A DNA stretch of 64,000 nt, taken from positions 71,237,819-71,301,818 of the forward strand of contig NC_035440.2 of the NCBI RefSeq assembly GCF_002127325.2. Direction: 5' to 3'. The position numbers and the translations under genes are program-made. Shown here piece by piece: positions 35,469 to 45,243 of the stretch. The stretch comes from Helianthus annuus. Lineage: Eukaryota; Streptophyta; Magnoliopsida; Asterales; Asteraceae. Positions within the stretch are counted from its first letter, which is position 1. Each line of letters opens with the position of its first letter. The notes below the pieces were generated by a model. It made no database searches, was not told where the DNA came from, and saw only the letters and a program-made list of their open reading frames with translations.

Positions 35469-35568
35469 GCGACACCCCTGGAAAACCAGGAAACTACGCA
35501 ACTCAACTAGCTTCCTCAGTGACTACGTGCTAAATTTCGGGACGAAATTTCTTTCAACTTGGGGATGA
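35430..35568 (+). promoter_or_regulatory. E5 polypurine tract with duplicated LTR-start unit
   Basis: Two units of AATTTCGGGACGAAATT, a purine tract and TGYGACA. The first TGCGACA is at 35468 and the true LTR start is at 35569, 101 bp apart, as in E3 and E10. Confidence 0.8.
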
Positions 35569-36841
35569 TGTGACAACTCGTATTTTAGAACCTTTTCGTT
35601 GTGCTTTGGTGTAACCTGTAAGAACGTTATGTGATTAACTAATGTGAATGTTTGCAATGGAACATTATGCTTTTACTAAGTTATGTGTTATGAAGTGGAA
35701 TGTGTATATGTATGTCTAGTCGCTCAACACTCGTCCAATCGCACAAGCCCTTTTGTGCCGCACACTTGTCCTTTGTCATACACACTCTTCTCGGCCCACC
35801 TTGTTTAAACGGGCAGCCAAGGAAGGGTTCGGCCCATTCCTTTTATACAAGCCCAATCGCACACTTGTGTATATGTATGTCTAGTCGCTCAACACTCGTC
35901 CAATCGCACAAGCCCTTTTGGGCCGCACACTTGTCGTTTGTCATACACACTCTTCTCGGCCCACCTTGTGTATATGTATGTCTAGTCGCTCAACACTCGT
36001 CCAATCGCACAAGCCCTTTTGGGCCACTCACTTGTCCTTTGTCATATACACACATACTCATTAGTGGGGTATGTTTCTCATAATTTAGCAAACACAAGTG
36101 AACACACAAAACCCTAAGCTCTCTCCTCTCCTCTTTCTTGTTTGACGGTAGCCCTCCCCCTCTCTTCGAAGTGAAGGCCGACGGGTGTTTCATCTTTCTC
36201 TCTCGAGGCCTTGTCATCACACACAATCCTCGGTTCATAGATTGATTCGGTTAGTCTTTTGTTAGTTTTGGTGTTTGACTGTTTGATAATAAACACTTGA
36301 TGTTATGCATAATGATTGATCCTTGATGTTGTGATAAACTATGAAATCATGATTTAATGATGTGTGTTTGATTAGTGTTTCTGAATGATTGATCCGAACC
36401 CACATGATCATCATGAGATTAGTGTTAGTCTAGAATTAGGGTTTATGTGATGATGCTCGGTTTGATGCTATGATCGATGGTTGTGTGATGTTCCATGATA
36501 AAAATTGTTAGTCATGATTCATATGATGATTAGGGTTGCATGTTAGAGTTCAAGATCACTGATTCGATTATGAAATTGAATGTTATGATAGGTTGTGATT
36601 ATGATTAGTTGTAATTAGGATTCATAAGAATTAATTGGAAAATGCTTGATTTGATCGATCAATTGTAAAGATGGAAACTGTTAGAATGATTTGTAATTGA
36701 TTGCCATGATTTAAGGCAATAACATAACTGATCGCACAAGTCCCCAATCGCATAAGAATCTGATCGCACAAGCCCTTGATCGCACAAGGGGTAATCGCAC
36801 AAGTCAATCGAACAAGCTAGGATGTTTTAGGGTACAACTGT
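35569..36841 (+). repeat. 3' LTR of E5, truncated
   Basis: It begins TGTGACAACTCGTATTTTAG and is cut after about 1.27 kb by E7. It contains three copies of a block of about 100 bp starting TGTATATGTATG (35703, 35868, 35969), each with the word TCGCACAAG. A second cluster of the word lies at 36728-36835. It resembles the E11 LTR more than the E5 5' LTR. Confidence 0.85.
35703..36065 (+). repeat. tandem ~100-bp block in E5 3' LTR
   Basis: Three copies begin at 35703, 35868 and 35969. The last two are adjacent (101 bp); the first is separated by about 65 bp of extra sequence. Each has GTCTAGTCGCTCAACACTCG and CAATCGCACAAGCCC. An open frame across it is a by-product of the repeats. Confidence 0.85.
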
Positions 36842-37590
36842 TGTTATGGGTCATTTTCTGAGCATACATATCCTGACTAATATCTTGCTTTTGACTGTTT
36901 GTTTGTGATCAGGATACTGGATCAGGATACTGCTAATACCCTGGGCGATATCCTGGTGTTAACTAAATTAACCACGTGCAGGTTAGAGGCTGTGGGTTAC
37001 TAACAGTCAGATGGACTTCTTCTCCTCAAGACTCGGGCATATCTGTTATGTGAGAGACGTTGAACCCAAAAGACCAGGTCTACAACGTTCGAGTGGGGAA
37101 TATTCGTCGGATCCCGGTTATTTAGGATAGTTTGTTGCATTTATTTTACTATAAATAGGTGAGGGCGGATCAGATTAAGGCACGCAATCTCACACACACT
37201 CGAACACTTTTGCTCTCTAGCTCACTGCAAAGACTATACATAAACACTTGTATTCGAATTACCTTGTAACACCTAGTTGATCCGCACCACATCCTGCACT
37301 GTATCCTGATATTTGAATCAATAGAAGAACTAGGCAGCTGTGATTGTCAGCTCCCGAGGTTTTGTGCCAGCGATCTAGATTGGTCAAGGGCTTTCCTCGT
37401 ATATCACGTGTCAACCTTTACTTTTTTGCTCATCGTTTGATCATAGATACAGCTCTATATCCTGAGCCGTATCCTTAAACTGTTTTTGTAATTAACTTGG
37501 CTAATATATTTTTCAACACACATTTCTAGCACACTACCTCACATAACTAATTTGATCACTTAATTACTTCGGTAATTTTTGACCAAAACA
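36842..37590 (+). repeat. 5' LTR of E7 (about 749 bp)
   Basis: It ends CCAAAACA at 37590, three bases before the primer site. TATA box at 37150-37157. The word CAGGATA / TATCCTG occurs at least seven times, at about 36868, 36910, 36922, 36953, 37303, 37458 and 37471. Confidence 0.8.
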
Positions 37591-37593
37591 ATT

Positions 37594-37611
37594 TGGCGCC
37601 CACCATGGGGC
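37594..37611 (+). promoter_or_regulatory. primer-binding site, tRNA-Lys type (E7)
   Basis: TGGCGCCCACCATGGGGC resembles the complement of the tRNA-Lys(CUU) 3' end (recalled) with one difference. Confidence 0.7.
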
Positions 37612-37693
37612 AAGTGGTGCTATCTTTACTCAAAATCTTTGTAAAATCATTTATTGGTTTTCTGTTTTCAAAGCTTTTGCCGCATTATTTGCA

Positions 37694-39324
37694 ATGGCCA
37701 CAAGATCAAGTATGAGCGCCTCCACTGTGTGTGCTACGGCTTCTGCTACTACTGGCTCGGTGCTTCCACCACCTCCTCCAAGGATGCCCGCTCCTTCACA
37801 ACCTCAGGATGTTATCCCTACTCGGAGTATTCAGGGATCTGCTCCCGTTTTAGCTTCTAATGATGAAATTCTAACCTTATTCGGAAGTGTGTAGGAACAA
37901 ATGAGGCAGCAACAGGAAACAAACCAAATGCTGTTAAGGGAAATACAACTCTTGAAATCTGGTTCAAGCAGATCCACTGAAGATATCCTCATTCCTCTAC
38001 AGCCTAGGGCTTTGAACTTCAGCTCTGCAGTTTACACTGAGGATAATCGAGGAAATATTGTGCCTAGCCATCCCCAGAATCCTACTCCTGAGATGCCCTC
38101 TTCGGTTAGAGTGTCGACTTTCAGGAGCTCAGGATATGCTTCAGGATATGGCCAAAATCCTCAGATCGGTAATGTGTCTAATAATAATAATACTCTTGCC
38201 ACTACAGTGTTGGATCTTTGCAGGATACAGGTGTGACGTCGGCATTATCTAGGGAGCTCCAGAAGCTGAAGGATATGATATCCAGTGTACCTAGGGTGGT
38301 TCAGCCGATCCCTGAAGTGTCCCAGGATAGCCATAGGATATCTCGGTTTGTGCACCCCATTTGTGATGCTGAAATCCCGAAAAGATTCCAAACTCCCAAC
38401 ATGAAGATTTATGATGGAACCACGGATCCTGAGGAGCATATTGCCCAGTATAGGGAACGGATGGAAATCAACCCTATCCCTCCAGAACTTAAGGAAGCAT
38501 GCTTATGCAAGGGTTTCGGCTCTACTCTAACAGGATCAGCCTTAAAATGGCTGCTAAACGTTCCTCCTCACTCAATTACTTCTTTTGCTCATTTGGTTAA
38601 CTTATTTAATAGTCAATTTTCTTGCAGCCGGAGTTTTGAGAAATTAACCAGTGACCTTTACAGGATAACTCAAGGACCTCAGGAATCCTTTAGGGATTAT
38701 GTGAATAAGTTTAGCCGGGAATCCTTGGATATCCCGCACCTTGATGTCGCAACAGTTGTGCAGGCTTTCAAGATGGGATTGCGGAAAGATTCCCAGTTTT
38801 ACCAGGATCTTGTTATGAATCCCTGTAGAAACCTGGATGAAGCTCGTAACAGGGCATTGAGATATATCAGGCTGGAGGATGATAAGAAAATGCAAGAGAG
38901 GATGAATGCATCCTCAACATATGATAAGAAAATACAAGCCGTACCGCTCTAAGCCGTATGGTAGAAACGATAACAAGAAAGTGAATGTTGTTGAAGACGA
39001 GAATCCTGAGGAGTATCCTGAGTTATCTGAATATTGTTTTTCTGTTAATATACCTGAACTAATGTATGCTATGCAGGGTTTAGGAGACAAAGCCAGGTGG
39101 CCTCAGAAGAATCAACAAAAGGCTGATTGGAAGGATAAGTCCAAAGGGTGTGCCTTCCATGAAGATTTTGGACATATTACAGAGGATTACATTGCTCTAA
39201 GGAAGGAAATTAGCTATCTCTTGAGCAAAGGTTATCTGAAGGATCTCCTGGGAAGAAAGAAAAACAAGGGTCAGGATACTAAGAAGGATCCTGAACGTGC
39301 AGCATCACCTCCTGCGGATGCTGA
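37694..39324 (+). pseudogene. E7 Tat-type gag, broken
   Basis: ATG 37694 (MATRSSMSAS) opens a Ser/Pro-rich N-terminus. A TAG at 37892-37894 is followed in frame by a Gln-rich stretch to about 38236. A frameshift leads to the Gag core (TPNMKIYDGTTDPEEHIAQY, GSALKWLLNVPPHSI, QGPQESFRDYVNKFSRE) ending at 38952. Another shift leads to the C-terminal part with CAFHEDFGHITEDY and LLSKGYLKDLL, cut at 39324. The core is the retrotransposon Gag fold that builds the particle. Confidence 0.87.
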
Positions 39325-41010
39325 TGTGTGTAAAATGCAACATATAAATTACATCAAATGAGGCATAAAACTAACCCTTTTTAAGTACTAATGTTGGAAA
39401 AAGAGTGTTTTTGTCTTCCTTTTGTATTTTCAGGATTAAATGAGCTCAAATTCACAAAAGAAGCAAAAAGACAGCTAAATCTAACATAAATACAAGAAAA
39501 GGAACATAAGTGGATTGCCCGACCCCTCAACAGCATCCTCCCAAGCAAAATAGAGAAGGCAGAAGACTAAACACGCCCCGTGCTCAGCCAGCACGGGGCC
39601 GTGCCCAAGAAGCAGCAGAAAAGACAAACCTATAGAAGCTTCTATTGCCCACCACGGGGCTGTGCCCAGTGAACACGGGGGCGTGGCGAAAGTACAGCAG
39701 GCGCATTAATTGTAATTGCGAATTACAATTAATGAAGATAGAGTGTGTCAGATAGGCACGGGGCCGTGTCCAGCGGACACGGGGCCGTGCCCAGCCTTCT
39801 GTTCAGCCTATAAATAGGAGTGCTTGGTTTCATTTCAACTCATCCCTTGGCACACCACCTCTCTCACACTTCATCCACCACCCACCACCATCACAACACC
39901 ATCATCCACCACCATCATCCATTGTCCATCATAGAGTGTGTGAGTTGTCTCGGGATCAAAGATTGATCGTAAGAGTTCTTGACAATCAAGGCCATGTTTG
40001 CCTAAGTCTCTTACATCACTTGGTGAAGACAAGTGTTTAGTATAATACTTTTTATTTTTAATCTTTTGCACTTTTTATTTGGTTTTGTATTAATGACTTT
40101 AATAACTAGTTGCTTATGTTGAAGGTGATCTTTCCTTATCGTTTGTCCGTGGTGTCTTGGCATTATTTTACTATCTATATAAAATAAAAGATTTTCACCA
40201 TTCATATCTCCACGGTCTATATGGAGGTATGTTGGTTACCTGGTCGGGGGTTAAGGGAACGGTTTGGTAAGGGTCTTGCCCTTGTTCAGCGTTTAGAGGT
40301 CCTACAAGGGACCTGGGTCAAATTTAGTAGGATCTCCTTCAATGCCCATAGGTATTGGATGGCGGGGATCCAAACTCTTTGACCCCCTCGTAAGTTAACT
40401 ACTATTAATACTATAACCCGGCTATTTAGGATTGTATCCCTGCTGACTCAGACTACTTAGTCGAGGGTAACGTCACCTCCAAAAGATGGCCTACCATAAT
40501 TTGCATTAATAACTTGATTCATTATCTTTCAATAATCCGACCCTTTAGGATTGTATCCTTGCTGACTCAAACTACTGGGTTGAGGGTAACGTCGCCTTCA
40601 AAAGAGGGGCCTACTACAATAACTAAGATAATCTCTTAAACAAGTGCAAAAGTGCGAAAATAATCAAAGGTTATACTAATACACGAGTCGGATCCAAGTG
40701 ATTCATCTTGTCTATCTGCTTTTATTTTTATTTTATTTTCAGCATTTAGTTAGTTTTTATTTTCTTAGTTTAAAAATCTTTTCTAACATTTTGATTTGGT
40801 TAGACGTTGAGGATAAACCGGTACTAAAAGCTCTTGTGTCCTTGGACGACCTCGGTATCTTACCAACACTATACTACGTCAACGATGGGTGCACTTGCCC
40901 ATATGTGTGTTTAGTGTTAGTAAATATCGTGTTTTATAAATTTAAAACTTGGCTAAAAGTGTAAAAAGGGCTTTAAATATACATCTAAAATATATTACAC
41001 CTAACGCACA
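39325..41010 (+). repeat. 5' LTR of E8 (1686 bp)
   Basis: It starts TGTGTGTAAAATGC and ends ACGCACA. TATA box at 39809-39816. Three word pairs are directly upstream (39572-39800). An internal duplication of about 75 bp lies at about 40427-40500 and 40546-40620, each with GGATTGTATCC and GAGGGTAACGTC. Confidence 0.9.
39572..39800 (+). repeat. paired Athila promoter words (E8 LTR)
   Basis: Three pairs of CACGG-SS-CCGTG words, the best at about 39757-39791, where both members read CACGGGGCCGTG. The last pair ends about 20 bp before the TATA box. Confidence 0.88.
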
Positions 41011-41019
41011 TCAAGTTTT

Positions 41020-41037
41020 TGGCGCCGTTGCCGGGGA
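41020..41037 (+). promoter_or_regulatory. primer-binding site, tRNA-Asp type (E8)
   Basis: TGGCGCCGTTGCCGGGGA, nine bases after the LTR end, identical to the E2 site. Confidence 0.88.
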
Positions 41038-41418
41038 CACAAGGATTTTAAGAAAGCTTAAAATCAACGGCCTAATCAGTTTTTCAAAACCTTTTTAAAA
41101 CGCGCACACATTTTTTCTGCATTTTAGTTTAGTTTGCATTTACAGTAGCCCGAACACGGGGCCGTGCTCACTGAACACGCCCCCGTGCTGCATATTTTTT
41201 AGTTAGATACCCAGATACAGAGTCTGAACACGGGGCCGTGCTCACTGAACACGCCCCCGTGTCCAACGTGACCAGTAACTTTAATTAAAACGCCCAGATA
41301 CAGACCCTGAACACGGGGCCGTGTTCACCAGACACGGGGCCGTGTCCAGCCTTCTGTTTCCGTCTTTGTTTTTGTTTTCTGGTCCCGAGACTCAGTTGTA
41401 GTCTGCTGAGTGATTCTA
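41038..41418 (+). other. E8 leader with three Athila word pairs
   Basis: Untranslated leader. Pairs lie at about 41154-41190, 41228-41265 and 41310-41347, each two words separated by about 9 bases. Confidence 0.85.
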
Positions 41419-42006
41419 ATGGATCAATACTCAGGAGGTTACAACTACACCTATGAGGAGGATGATTATATGAGAGACTATTGCACTAATTGTGGAAACC
41501 CGCACTCGGTACAATATTGTAACTTGTTTCAACCATCCGCTTCATACAACTATTATGAGGAGCCCAGGTACGAGCCATCAACTTCATACACATCCTATGA
41601 AGACCAAAGGTATGAACCTCCTCCCTCATACTCATATTTTGATGAACCAAGGTATGAGCCTTCATACTCATACTTTGAAGAGTCAAGATATGAGCCGCCA
41701 CCTTCATACACTTATTATGAGGAACCATGGCGTGAACAACCCACCTCATATGAGTGCTATGAAGAACAAAGTTTCGACCCTTATCCATCATATACTTACA
41801 ATGAAGAACAATGGTGTGAACCATCTACTTCATATGAGTACTATGAGGAACCAAGGATCGAACATCCGGATTCAAGCTTTGAGAATCCTGATCCTATCTC
41901 TATCACCGAAGTGACCAATAGGATATTAGAACACATTAAAACTATCGAACGATGCATAAAAGAATCTCGTGCAAGGAAGAGGAGTCCCACGCAAGAGAAG
42001 AATTAA
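41419..42006 (+). CDS. Tyr-rich repeat protein in Gag position (E8)
   Basis: ATG 41419 gives 195 residues. A short start (MDQYSGGYNYTYEED) is followed by a CX2CX3HX4C knuckle (CTNCGNPHSVQYC, about residues 22-34), then about ten repeats rich in Tyr, Glu, Pro and Ser (YEEPRYEPSTSY and variants) to about residue 150, and a short charged end. No capsid-type helical Gag domain is visible. The composition suggests a disordered, self-associating protein; this is inference. The frame ends by a shift relative to E2, where it runs on into the protease region. Confidence 0.78.
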   Translation: MDQYSGGYNYTYEEDDYMRDYCTNCGNPHSVQYCNLFQPSASYNYYEEPRYEPSTSYTSYEDQRYEPPPSYSYFDEPRYEPSYSYFEESRYEPPPSYTYYEEPWREQPTSYECYEEQSFDPYPSYTYNEEQWCEPSTSYEYYEEPRIEHPDSSFENPDPISITEVTNRILEHIKTIERCIKESRARKRSPTQEKN

Positions 42007-42899
42007 AAGAAACGATAGTTGAAAATGTAAAAATGGAAGAACAAATAAGTGAAAAACCGACACATGAGTTAAACAACGAAAGAGGTGAGGTCGATAACGC
42101 TAAATTACAAGAAGAGTCCAATTTTGAAGAAATTAATCTCTTGTCACCTTCTTTTGAAAATCATTGTTTAGTAACCCCTCATGCTAAGTTTTTAAAAGAG
42201 CTAAACACTAGTACTAAAATTGAAGAAATGGTAAGTGTTAAGTTAACTAATGATCAAACCTCGCTAATAAAAGAAGATCCGTTTGAAATTAACATTACAC
42301 CGGTTCCATGTTTCTTTCAAAATTCATTTATTAGTAATATCACTATTGATAAAGATCTTTGTGTTAACATAATGCCTAACTACATTTTTGAAAAATTAAG
42401 TATTGGTGATTTCGCTCCACTTCAAATACCCATTTTTCTATCCAATCGGAAGGTAATAAAATCAATCGGTGTAGTTGAGGATGTCTTGGTTCAAACAAAT
42501 CAATTGGTTATTCCAACCGACTTTGTCATCCTCGATGACGCTCCTCTAGTCTTGGGAAAACCTTTTGTGAAAACTCATGAAGCTTTGAAAAACCGGAAAT
42601 TTAACAATCTACCTCTTCAATTAGGGGCATTCAAAAGAAGCATAGATCTTGAGCGTTCAATGAAATATCCTTTTGGCAATAATGACCCCCTAATTGAAGA
42701 TGAAGATGAGCCACCCGATACAACTGAAGAGGATGACCACTTTGTTGAAGAAGAGGTCGCCATAGAACAAACTTTTAAGGTTCTTGATCTAGATGAGCCA
42801 CAAAATAAGGTGTCTTCTAAAGACCCATCCATTGAGCTCAAAGAACTTCCTAAAGGTTTGGAATATGCTTTTCTAGACAAAGGTGAAATTTACCTGTAA
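41952..42899 (+). pseudogene. Athila protease-like region (E8)
   Basis: An acidic N-terminal part is followed by a segment that aligns with Athila protease: FISNITIDKDLCVNIMPNYIFEKLSI, SIGVVEDVLVQTN and IPTDFVILDDAPLVLGKPFVKT. Where an aspartic protease should have D-L/S/T-G-A-S, both E2 and E8 read KDLCVN. The frame ends at TAA 42897-42899 after a one-base loss; coding continues in another frame to the RT. Confidence 0.82.
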
Positions 42900-43012
42900 T
42901 TATTTCATCTAAATTAAGTAGCGTAGAAAAAGAAAAATTAGTTAATCTTCTTAAAAAACACAAAAATGCGATTTCTTGGAAGCTTGTAGATATTAAAGGA
43001 ATAAGTCCTTCC

Positions 43013-44227
43013 ATGTGCACGCACAAAATTTTAATGAATGATGACTACAAAACAGTGATACAACCACAACGAAGATTAAATCCCAATGTGCAAGAAGTGG
43101 TTAAAAATGAAGTCATCAAGTTACTTGACGCCGGACTAATCTATCCTATCTCCGATAGTCCATGGGTAAGTCCCGTCCAAGTAGTCCCAAAGAAAGGAGG
43201 TATGACGGTAATAACTAATGAAAAAAATGAATTAATACCAAAAAGAACCGTCACAGGATGGAGAGTTTGTATAGACTATAGACGATTGAATGAAGCAACA
43301 AGGAAAGACCACTTTCCTTTGCCCTTCATTGATCAAATGTTAGAACGACTATCCGGTCATAAATTTTACTGTTTCTTGGATGGTTTTTCAGGTTACTTCC
43401 AAATCCTGATAGCACCTGAAGACCAAGAAAAGGCAACTTTCACATGCCCCAACGGAACTTTCGCCTATCGACGCATGCCATTCGGTCTATGTAATGCACC
43501 AGCAACATTCCAACGTTGTATGGTAGCCATTTTCCATGACATGATAGAAAAGACAATGGAAGTCTTCATGGACGACTTTTCTATCTTTGGAGACTCATAT
43601 GACCAATGCCTCGATAACCTTGAACGAATGCTATCCCGATGTGAGGAAACTAACCTCGCCCTTAACTGGGAAAAATGCCATTTCATGGTAACAAAGGGAA
43701 TAGTACTCGGTCATAAAATCTCAAGCGAAGGTATGGAAATTGATCGAGCAAAAATAGAAACTATTTCTCGATTACCTCCACCATCCTCCGTTAGAGCAAT
43801 CAGAAGTTTCTTAGGGCATGCCGGATTTTATAGAAGGTTTATCAAGGACTTTTCAAAAATTTCAAGACCTCTAACAAAATTACTTGAAAAAGATGCACCT
43901 TTCATCTTTGACAAGGATTGCAATCAAGCATTTCTAACCCTCAAGGAAATGCTAGTCAATGCACCTATCATGATAGCGCCTGATTGGAAATTTCCCTTCG
44001 AAATCATGTGTGATGCAAGTGACTTTGCTGTTGGAGCAGTCTTGGGACAAAGAAAAGAAAAGCATTTCCACCCAATTTATTATACTAGTAAAACGCTTAA
44101 CGATGCACAAGAAAATTACACAACTACAGAAAAAGAGTTACTAGCTGTGGTATTTGCTTTTGATAAATTCCGTTCTTACCTTGTTCTTTCTAAAACTGTA
44201 GTCTATACAGATCATGCAGCTATCTGA
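43013..44227 (+). pseudogene. Athila RT and RNase H start (E8)
   Basis: RT fingers (VIKLLDAGLIYPISDSPW), palm ([36 protein letters not shown]) and catalytic box FMDD, intact here. RNase H follows ([33 protein letters not shown]). It ends at TGA 44225-44227 where E2 has CGA. The true coding start is upstream; the frame is open from about 42900. Confidence 0.92.
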
Positions 44228-44711
44228 TACCTCTTCAAGAAACAAGACGCGAAACCCCGTTTGATCAGATGGATTCTACTCCTCCAAGAGTTCGACATTG
44301 AAATCAAAGACAAAAGAGGAGCAAAAAACACTGCTGCAGATCATCTTTCACGTCTAGAAGACCCAGCTTTGGACGCAACAAGGGACGAGCAGATCAACCA
44401 AAAATTTCCCACAGAATCCTTGGAAATGATGGAGAGCAGACAAGAACCGTGGTATGCCGACTATGCTAATTATTTAGCTAGCGGTATAGTCACCAAAGGA
44501 TGGCCGCATCATCAAAGAAAGAAATTCTTTGCTGATGTAAAGCATTACTTTTGGGAAGACCCTTATCTTTTCAAAATGTGTGCCGACCAACTCATCTGAA
44601 GGTGTGTCCATGGTAATGAAGCACGAAGAATTCTCCGTCATTGTCATGAAGGTCCATACGGAAGACATCATGGTGCCGCTAGTACCGCACGAAAGGTATT
44701 TGATTCAGGAT
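44228..44711 (+). pseudogene. Athila RNase H end and integrase zinc finger (E8)
   Basis: It continues in the same frame after the TGA: RNase H end (DHLSRLEDP), linker and the start of integrase (CHEGPYGRHHGAAST). A second TGA is at 44597-44599 (Arg codon in E2). It is cut by E9 at KVFDSG. Confidence 0.88.
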
Positions 44712-45200
44712 TGTTGGTCCCTCGGATGGGATCTTCTTGTTCGAAAACGTAGTTGAATCGTAAGTGATTAATGCGCGGAATTCATGTAATCACATAGCAG
44801 ATATACAAAGACAACATTCTACTCTGAATCACCGCCTGATATTCTATTGAATGATGTGAAAGTGTACAGGAACCAGAAAGAACTCAGACTTACAAAAGGT
44901 AGCTAGAAAGTGAAAGTGTCAAAAAGGTTCTAAATAAGCTGATCGAACAGCTATTTATAGGCAAGGTCAGAATAAGTGAGTGCTGGCCAATCGGCTGACA
45001 ATGCTAACCGATCGAACAGCCTGCTCGATCGGCCGGGCTGTCCGATCGGCTGGACCAGCCGATCGGCTGGCAGCATTAGCACTTGACAAAAACTTCTCCA
45101 TATTCTGACCTGCTTTACATACAAACATACAAAACATATACACAACTAAAAAAAATATAACTACATGTTGACGAAAGCTACAGACGTTATTGCACTAACA
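44712..45200 (-). repeat. 3' LTR of E9 (489 bp)
   Basis: On the minus strand it starts TGTTAGTGCA at 45200 and ends GACCAACA at 44712. TATA box at 44952-44959. The words around CAGCCGATCGGCTG are at 44990-45075, directly upstream. The five bases before it on the plus strand are AGGAT. Confidence 0.88.
44990..45075 (-). repeat. GATCGGCTGG words upstream of E9 LTR promoter
   Basis: About five copies of a GATCGGCTGG-type word lie within 120 bp upstream of the TATA box. Two are arranged around AGCCGATCGGCTGG. Confidence 0.85.
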
Positions 45201-45213
45201 GACTCCCCCTCGG
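45201..45213 (-). promoter_or_regulatory. polypurine tract of E9
   Basis: Minus-strand CCGAGGGGGAGTC lies immediately before the LTR. Confidence 0.83.
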
Positions 45214-45243
45214 ATGTAGCTGTAGTTCCTTCCAACATAGTCT

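Larger units (their letters stand above)
23720..36841 (+). mobile_element. E5: Tekay-type chromovirus, interrupted by E6, 3' LTR cut by E7
   Basis: 5' LTR 23720-26021, tRNA-Met primer site, gag, protease, RT, RNase H, integrase (split by E6), chromodomain, polypurine tract and the first 1.27 kb of a 3' LTR. The 5 bp before it are CAAGT. The 5' and 3' LTRs share only general layout and not sequence over the visible part, which is abnormal for one insertion. Confidence 0.85.
36842..39324 (+). mobile_element. E7: Tat-like Ty3/gypsy element, 5' part
   Basis: 5' LTR, primer site and gag, cut inside gag by E8. The start at TGTTATGGG is my best estimate; a start at 36839 is possible. The rest (protease to 3' LTR) should lie right of the window. 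Confidence 0.8.
39325..44711 (+). mobile_element. E8: Athila-like element, 5' part
   Basis: LTR, tRNA-Asp primer site, leader, Tyr-rich gag-like frame, protease-like region, RT, RNase H and the start of integrase. It is cut at 44711 by E9. The five bases before it are GCTGA. It is the same family as E2, on the other strand. Confidence 0.9.

Noticed and set aside
35700..36083. 127-codon frame repeating SSRSTLVQSHKPF
   Set aside because: It arises from the tandem block in the E5 3' LTR and has no relation to coding order.
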